Below, piece after piece: positions 58,999 to 64,000 of a stretch of 64,000 nt of DNA (position 1 is its first letter; each line of letters starts with the position of its first letter). The notes beneath the pieces were generated by a model, which worked only from the letters and a program-made list of their open reading frames with translations, made no database searches and was not told where the DNA came from. The stretch comes from Aplidium turbinatum. Taxonomy: Eukaryota; Chordata; Ascidiacea; Aplousobranchia; Polyclinidae. The translations under genes and the position numbers were made by a program. The stretch covers positions 46,650,498 to 46,714,497 of the forward strand of contig OU964921.1 of assembly GCA_918807975.1 (NCBI GenBank), given 5' to 3'.

Positions 58999-59300
58999 CG
59001 GTCGTTTGGTCGACAGTAATTTGGTCGACAGACATTTGGTCCACAGAACATTTGGTCAACAGGACGTTAGGTCCACAGGACATTTGGTTGACTGGACATT
59101 TGGTCGACAGAACGATTCATTTTAGGGTTAGAGTTAACTAACCCTAACCCAAATGTCCTGTCGACCAAATGTCTTGTCGACCAAATGTCTTGTCAACCAA
59201 ATGTCCTGTCGACCAAATATCCTGTCGACCAAATGTCTGTCGACCAAACGTCTGTCGACCAAACGCCCTGTCGACCAAATATCTGTCGACCAAATGACCG
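58999..59300. mobile_element. Foldback element of TTTGGTCGACAG repeats
   Basis: CCGGTCGTTTGGTCGACAG (from 58999) runs inward as repeated TTTGGTCGACAGGACA-like units. The right half (to 59300) is the same repeat inverted. The centre, 59122-59147, is a palindrome made of TTAGGGTTA and TAACCCTAA. It sits between the pogo coding sequence and its right end. No coding. Confidence 0.8.
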
Positions 59301-60101
59301 GGTACCTAATTAGATGGCGTGAAATAGATTGTATTTTTTTGTAAATATGATGGTTTGATATTGCTTTGTTTCTTTTTCGGTGTTAAGTAGTTTATATATG
59401 TCATTCCAACCTGTCTATAGCATGTTTGTGTTGGTGGAATTTGTTAGATTTTGACTACAACATTAATAATGCTTAAACTATCATTTAGTGCTTTGCTGTC
59501 AAAAAGGTTTTCTGCATTATATTTTCTGTATCAAATTACCTTCCGGGTGTATCAATTTACCTTCCATGGAAGGTAAATTGATACACTTGAGTGACGTTTT
59601 TAAAATTTGAATTAAAAAAATATTAAAAGACATACAAATGTAATTTTTTTTTTAAAAAGTGTGCAAAGGATTAGAGTTTCACATTAGCCTAAAACCGATA
59701 GTCAGTGTCACGTGATTTTCATGTGACAGGGAAAAATGTTAAAATCGTATCAAATTACCTTCCCTTCCCCTAAAGTTTTTAGGTAATTCGCGCTGACGCC
59801 GTCAATTTATTTCATTGACGCGTACAACACTGCCAACAGGGAAGCCAAAGAAGACTTCAACTGAAAATCATTTAACTTTCAAGTAAATCGTTATATTGTA
59901 AGTGGGTCCACCTAACCTAGTGGTTTGTTTCTAAGTTTGGGTTTTGAGGTCGTACTAGCAATAACACACCCGCGCACACCAGTATGAGCCTATCAATTAT
60001 CCAGTCATGTCAAACCTTTGAAGGGCTTGCCCATATTTTCCGTTTATTGACGTGCTGGTAGCCTACATCGATTAGGCTATTTCTGTAGCTAGTAGGCTAT
60101 T

Positions 60102-60305
60102 AGCTATCGGAATGGGGGCGGATTCAACGTTCACACAGACATTCAAATATTATCACATCACTTTATTTTCTAGTCAAACGAAAATCGTAACAGCCTATTA
60201 GCCGGCCGATAGCTGTTACGATTTTCGTTTTGACTAGAAAATAAAGTGATGTGATAATATTTGAATGTCTGTGTGAACGTTGAGTCCGCCCCGATTCCGA
60301 TAGCT
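60102..60305. repeat. Near-perfect palindrome, arms of about 92 nt
   Basis: The arms 60102-60193 and 60213-60305 pair almost completely around a loop of about 19 nt that contains GCCGGC. The right arm runs into the head of the SINE at 60293 (CCGATAGCT), and the left arm carries the same octet inverted, so the palindrome includes the first bases of the SINE. Confidence 0.85.
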
Positions 60306-60560
60306 CAGTTGGTTCGCGCGTGACTTCGTAAACGAAGAAGCTTCAAGCGGCGCTGATTCGACTCTCGGGGTGTGCGCCTGCATTCTAAGGACTGCTCGTC
60401 TGAATTCCTGGGCAACAACTATCGGAAACTTCACTCTGTCAATCTCGGTAACCGGCCCTGTGTCACAAGCCTCTACCTATGCGAAACTACCAGAAATAAC
60501 CTATCAAGGCTTTGTCAGTCCGAGGATAAAGATTCAAAACCAAACCAACAATTTATATTG
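60293..60560 (+). repeat. tRNA-derived SINE
   Basis: The tRNA-like head CGATAGCTCAGTTGGTTCGCG (A box) and GATTCGACTCTCGG (B box) are followed by the body shared with the other copies (GCAACAACTATCGGAAACTT, GGTAACCGGCCCTGTGTCAC). The head is the best preserved of the plus-strand copies. 60560-61050 shows no recognisable gene. Confidence 0.8.
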
Positions 60561-61055
60561 CATGTCAGGTTCACAGTTTAGCTGGCTCCCCTAACAAAGC
60601 CAGACGCAATATGCGCCAGAGGAAGAAATATTTTTTTCCTCAGATCTGTCCTGGTTTTGCAGCAATGTAGTTTAGTAGCCTAAGCCTACAGAGCAGAGGA
60701 ATCAAAGCTTTTCTATTGGTTTTAACGTATGGCCTCTTCCCTTCCTTAAGTCTGCAAGTAGAAGGTTGCTTTGTCTTGGTTTCGCTAAGTCGTCAACCGT
60801 GATTGTGGATGCTTGAAATATTTTTGTGATAGGATTTCTTCCACTTTCCTGTCAACTTAACAGTCTGAAGACTATCATGGATTCTTGATAGGCAAGCTTC
60901 ACGTTTGAACGTGATGGATTAACTTGGCATCTGTCTACCATAATGCTTGGTGGCACTGGCAGAGAGCAACCTTCACTGATATTTCTTACAGCTATCAACC
61001 CTAAGGACGATCTCTACCAACATAACATTTGACTGGATAATTAGTCGAAATCGAA

Positions 61056-61428
61056 ATGTCTCTGGTCAAGAAACTAAATTCTATTCTTGCTAAAGTTTTC
61101 AAACATCTGAGCAACGGATCTCCCGCGACCATGAATCAATTCTTTCACATCGCATTATTTCGTCATAGTTGTCTGCACGATCATCCTTTGTCTGCCAACC
61201 GCTATGACATCATGCTTCGTTTCTTGTTTTCTCGGGCACGTCATCACCATTGCAGACTGGAGCGCGGTAATTTATGATTCAGAATGTTATCGATATGTTT
61301 CTACTTCGTTGTGGTTTCGTTATGACGTCACTATGCTAGTTGGTAGTGGGAGAAGCAATTTGGAGGAAGCCCAGAAGGACTGGAAGAATAGCGGAAGGAC
61401 TTTATCTACTAACAATGTTGTGGTCTAA
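61056..61428 (+). CDS. Low-confidence coding candidate, possible membrane protein piece
   Basis: An ATG frame from 61056 (MSLVKKLNSILAKVFKHLSN) overlaps a second frame that is open from about 61134 to 61428 and strongly hydrophobic at its start (SHYFVIVVCTIILCLPTAMT). The second ends in a polar tail (SNLEEAQKDWKNSGRTLSTN). They could be parts of a small membrane protein joined by splicing, or chance frames. No family is recognised. Confidence 0.2.
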
Positions 61429-61710
61429 TGTAGGCCTGGTAGGCTAATAGCTAATGCTTTGGGTTGCTTTGAAGTGGGATTAAAAGAGTTTAGGCTTAAA
61501 TATTCGATCTGTAACAGTTTACAATATGTTAGTTAAAAGCGAGTCTGAAAAGAATTTGTCTAAACTCAGATATTCTTAGGGGATTGCTGCAACAACACAA
61601 CGTCAGCTTCAAGAGCTGCGAAGATGAGCACAAACCCGAGCAGACTTTTGGAAAACAGGATTGTGAAACTATTTATAAAAATAAAACCCGGTTTCTGAAA
61701 GTATTATTAT

Positions 61711-61900
61711 GTCTGCCTCGCAACTAAACGTTCAAGCGGTGCTGGTTCGATTCTCGGGGAGTGCACTTGAGCAACGCATTCCTTTGATAGCTCTCCATTC
61801 AGCGCCACCTAACGAATGCAATAATTCAGAGACAAGAACACTACAACAAATATCTAAAACTTTATTCTGTCAAACTCGGTTACTTCCGTTCATTGTTTTG
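61711..61900 (+). repeat. tRNA-derived SINE, partial
   Basis: It shows the B box (GGTGCTGGTTCGATTCTCGG) and the first part of the body (GAGCAACGCATT, GCTCTCCATTCAGCG). The A-box head is damaged and the tail is lost. 61900-62065 shows nothing else. Confidence 0.7.
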
Positions 61901-62065
61901 ATTCTTCTTGCGTTTGATGCCATTGCAGACCACGTTGTTACATCCAGGCGAAGCAGCCAATGGATTGTGTGTTCATCGAGCGTTGTTAGGTCTACATGTC
62001 TATCAATTCAATTCAATTTATTTTTCTTTGTCGGAAAACAACAGCAATGATAAAGTTACCAACAG

Positions 62066-62377
62066 TTGATTGATGAAATCTTTATCCTCGGATTGGGAAA
62101 GCTTCTTGCAGAGCTTCCTGGCAGTTTCGCATACCGTACTTGTAGAGGCTTTGAATCACTGACGCAGGCCAGGTCACCGAGATTGACAGAATGAAGTTTC
62201 CGATTGTTGAAGTCTTGTTGCCGGAGAACTATTTCATCCATTAGATGCCGCTGTGAATGGAGAGCAGTCCATAACGTGCGTTGCTCAAGCGCACATCCCG
62301 AGTGTCGAACCAGCGCCGCTTGATCTTGAAGCTTCTTCGTTCCAGAAGTGACGCGCTAACCAATTGAGCTATCGGAG
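62066..62377 (-). repeat. tRNA-derived SINE, full-length, minus strand
   Basis: On the minus strand it begins CTCCGATAGCTCAATTGG (A box), passes GGCGCTGGTTCGACACTCGG (B box) and the full body, and ends in an ATCAATCAAC-type tail at about 62066. A head with a tRNA-like A/B spacing, a unique body and a GATT-type tail suggest it is mobilised by the LINEs in this window, which share that tail. Confidence 0.85.
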
Positions 62378-62399
62378 AATAATACCAACAAAAGGAAAC

Positions 62400-63180
62400 G
62401 GCGGCAAAAGCAAAGAAGTTTAAAACGTGCATGCGATGTAAATTTAAAGGTGATATGTCGATGAAAGTAAATTTAAGCAGGGCCAGCAAACCTAACAGTT
62501 TAAAATAGATGAATTAGTTGAAGGAATCAGTTGCATCTACATACCTAAACCTTGGGTCTGTATACAGGATATTGGTAGATAATGTGGTATGCAGTCTGAA
62601 AACCTGAGTCACATGCGCAAGATAATTTGCTCTGTTTTAAGGTTTTGATTTATATTGCGTTGTAGCTTATCATCATCATCATAATCCATCGTCGGTTTGT
62701 TCCCCACTAGTGGAGGTGGCCGATTGTTTTGTTTAAATTAGACTATATCTTTGTTTAAATTAGACTATCTGACAAAAAAAATCGATAACTTTTTCCCTAG
62801 GCCTACGGCGGACCGGTTAACACTGATCGAGATCCTCAGCAACTCAATTGAGCTCAGATGCCAATGTCGTCATCATCATGAAACACGACACACGGAATGC
62901 AACGGATTGTGTAGGTAGGAGGCAATAAAAAGGTTCGCTCGATGTTTGTGCGAGGATACCACCCACGTGACCGACATTGCGATGGCTTATATGACGTAAT
63001 TAGTTCTCACGTCGGTCCAACAAAGCGAGTTTTATTGAACGGGATGACGAGTCTGCACAACGCCTTTCATGGGTCCTTAGTTTGGGGCGTACGGTACTTT
63101 ACCTCCCTCCAGCGATCAAGGCGTAGCGCCCGAGAGCTTCCTTTGACGTCACGCGCTTCGCGTCGGAGTCCTGGAATCCA
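62400..63180. other. Stretch with no supported gene
   Basis: A plus-strand frame at 62942-63289 is open for 115 codons but has no motif and runs into the G-rich repeat that follows; I do not call it a gene. TTTGTTTAAATTAGACTAT is present twice near 62730-62770. Confidence 0.4.
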
Positions 63181-63189
63181 CTTGTTTTG

Positions 63190-63910
63190 TACAAATAGGG
63201 GAAGACGGGGCAAAGCGGAACATCGCGATTTCTCACGTTTTGTATTCTTTGGCTCCCTCAAACCGGAAGCACTAGTTAGGCAACTATAAACTGTATTTGC
63301 TGTGAAAAAATGGCGACTGGCAGAGCACAACGCGTGTCGTGAGGAAGCAAAATGTGTTTTGGCATGGTTTGTTATAAGAAAGAGATGGAAAAGTAGCTAC
63401 CACATTCGTTAGCATAAGCGAATTTGTCGGTAGCTTTGTTTTTATCTTAGACATTGAGACACTATTGTTGGTAACAAAAGCAACTTTTACCTAAAACTTT
63501 ACAGGTTTCAGCAGAGATGTTATTTTCTAAAGGCTATAATTTGGGGCAAAGTGGGACAGCTGTATTAGGGCAAAGTGGGACAGTGCATTAGGGCAACATG
63601 AGACTCTAGATTGTATCTGTGGTTCTTCTGTTGATTGAATTTTTGTTTATAACTCTTTCAGCCTTCAAGATGGTAACATAGGCTATTTATCAGCATTCAT
63701 TTATGTTGTAGGCTACTGGTAGGCGTACACAATTTAATTCTGACAATGGTTTGTCGCTATAAGAGAAAAACTTAAATAGGTAAATGGACGGATAGTCTAT
63801 CAGATGTGAAAAGCAAGAAGTTGTTTTTGAGAGAAGCGGCTAACCAAATCATACAAAAATTAAGTGTCCCGCTTTGCCCCACGGCTGGGGCAAAGCGGGA
63901 CATTTAAAAA
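63190..63910. repeat. GGGGCAAAGCGGGACA-type dispersed repeat
   Basis: GGGGCAAAG(C/T)(G)GGACA variants occur near 63209, 63543, 63568 and 63887, and inverted near 63868. At about 63868-63903 the two orientations face each other around CACGGCTG. The style resembles the GGGGCACTGTTGG-type ends of the 11187-14545 element. Probably the edge of a TIR element that continues beyond the window. Confidence 0.5.
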
Positions 63911-64000
63911 AAAATCTTTTTTGATTTGTACTATAACAGTAGAGAGATTCCGCTTGATCTTCGAACCAAATATGCTGACTAACTAAGGCTTTCGATTAAA

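Larger units (their letters stand above)
55934..59770 (+). mobile_element. pogo/Tigger-type transposon with intact transposase
   Basis: Flanking TA dinucleotides (55932-55933 and 59771-59772) and inverted ends built on GGAAGGTAATTTGATAC delimit the element. The 17-bp motif, with A/T variants, occurs nine times: 55938, 55955, 56295, 56318 and 56338 (inverse) on the left; 59528 (inverse), 59549 (inverse), 59568 and 59747 (inverse) on the right. One uninterrupted transposase gene lies between. The outermost few bases of the two ends differ, so the exact tips are uncertain. Confidence 0.85.
55153..59832 (+). mobile_element. hAT element containing a pogo transposon
   Basis: CAGTGTTGTACATTGACG (55153) and its inverse ending GTACAACACTG at 59832 are flanked by the perfect 8-bp duplication CCAACAGG (55145-55152 and 59833-59840). 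Subterminal GACGGCGTCAA-type repeats lie at 55170-55290. Without the pogo insertion (about 55934-59770) it is about 840 bp and carries only a transposase fragment. Confidence 0.9.

Noticed and set aside
61056-61428. A connexin- or claudin-like membrane protein
   Set aside because: Only a hydrophobic stretch and a short N-terminal resemblance; the diagnostic cysteines and the order of segments are missing.
62942-63289. A 115-codon open frame as a gene
   Set aside because: No motif, no splice context, and it runs into a G-rich repeat; it is open on both strands in part.

Overview
The window is eukaryotic, almost certainly from an animal: coding exons are separated by canonical GT-AG introns, telomere-like TTAGGG motifs occur, and animal-type repeats (hAT, pogo/Tigger, piggyBac, CR1/jockey-type LINEs, tRNA-derived SINEs, LTR elements) make up most of what can be recognised. 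AT-rich DNA with a recurrent TAGGCTA/TAGGCCTA core suggests a marine invertebrate, perhaps an invertebrate deuterostome such as a tunicate. The species cannot be fixed from the sequence alone.

Layout. 1-1811 is the 3' end of an LTR element: a retropepsin-like domain, a zinc-knuckle array, a purine tract and an LTR. 2445-3595 is a 203-bp satellite. 4190-4861 holds a duplicated splice-acceptor-like block and a candidate exon. 5265-8260 holds small inverted repeats and a local duplication. 8282-9760 is a dead LINE. 11187-14545 is a TIR element carrying a hAT (12580-14454). 14539-20459 is a very long foldback-like inverted repeat whose arms are built of a 173-bp repeat; a hAT (14872-18875) sits in its left arm, and a LINE (16204-18570) sits in that hAT. 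21604-24305 holds two more hATs, each carrying a solo LTR. 26500-28542 has an inverted repeat and another hAT. 28560-32430 is a nest of LINEs with an LTR.

32569-46226 carries what I read as a real host gene on the minus strand: four exons whose splice sites and phases agree, with a piggyBac copy (37677-39370) and several MITEs in its introns. A first-exon-like sequence at 53295-53575 may belong to the same gene. No family is recognised for it. 48400-54900 holds more hATs and palindromes. 55153-59832 is a three-level nest: a hAT with perfect target duplication contains a pogo-like transposon with an intact 665-residue transposase, which contains a foldback element with a telomere-like centre. 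60102-62377 has a long palindrome and several SINE copies. The end of the window holds GGGGCAAAGCGGGACA-type repeats.

Most proteins here are transposases or reverse transcriptases that act on their own copies, and nearly all are broken. The pogo-like gene is the exception. The most interesting items are that pogo element with its iterated 17-bp terminal motif, the foldback element with its nest, the uncharacterised host gene, and the unusual protease/knuckle order in the LTR element. No CRISPR array, operon or rRNA gene was seen. All calls come from reading the sequence by eye, with no database search.
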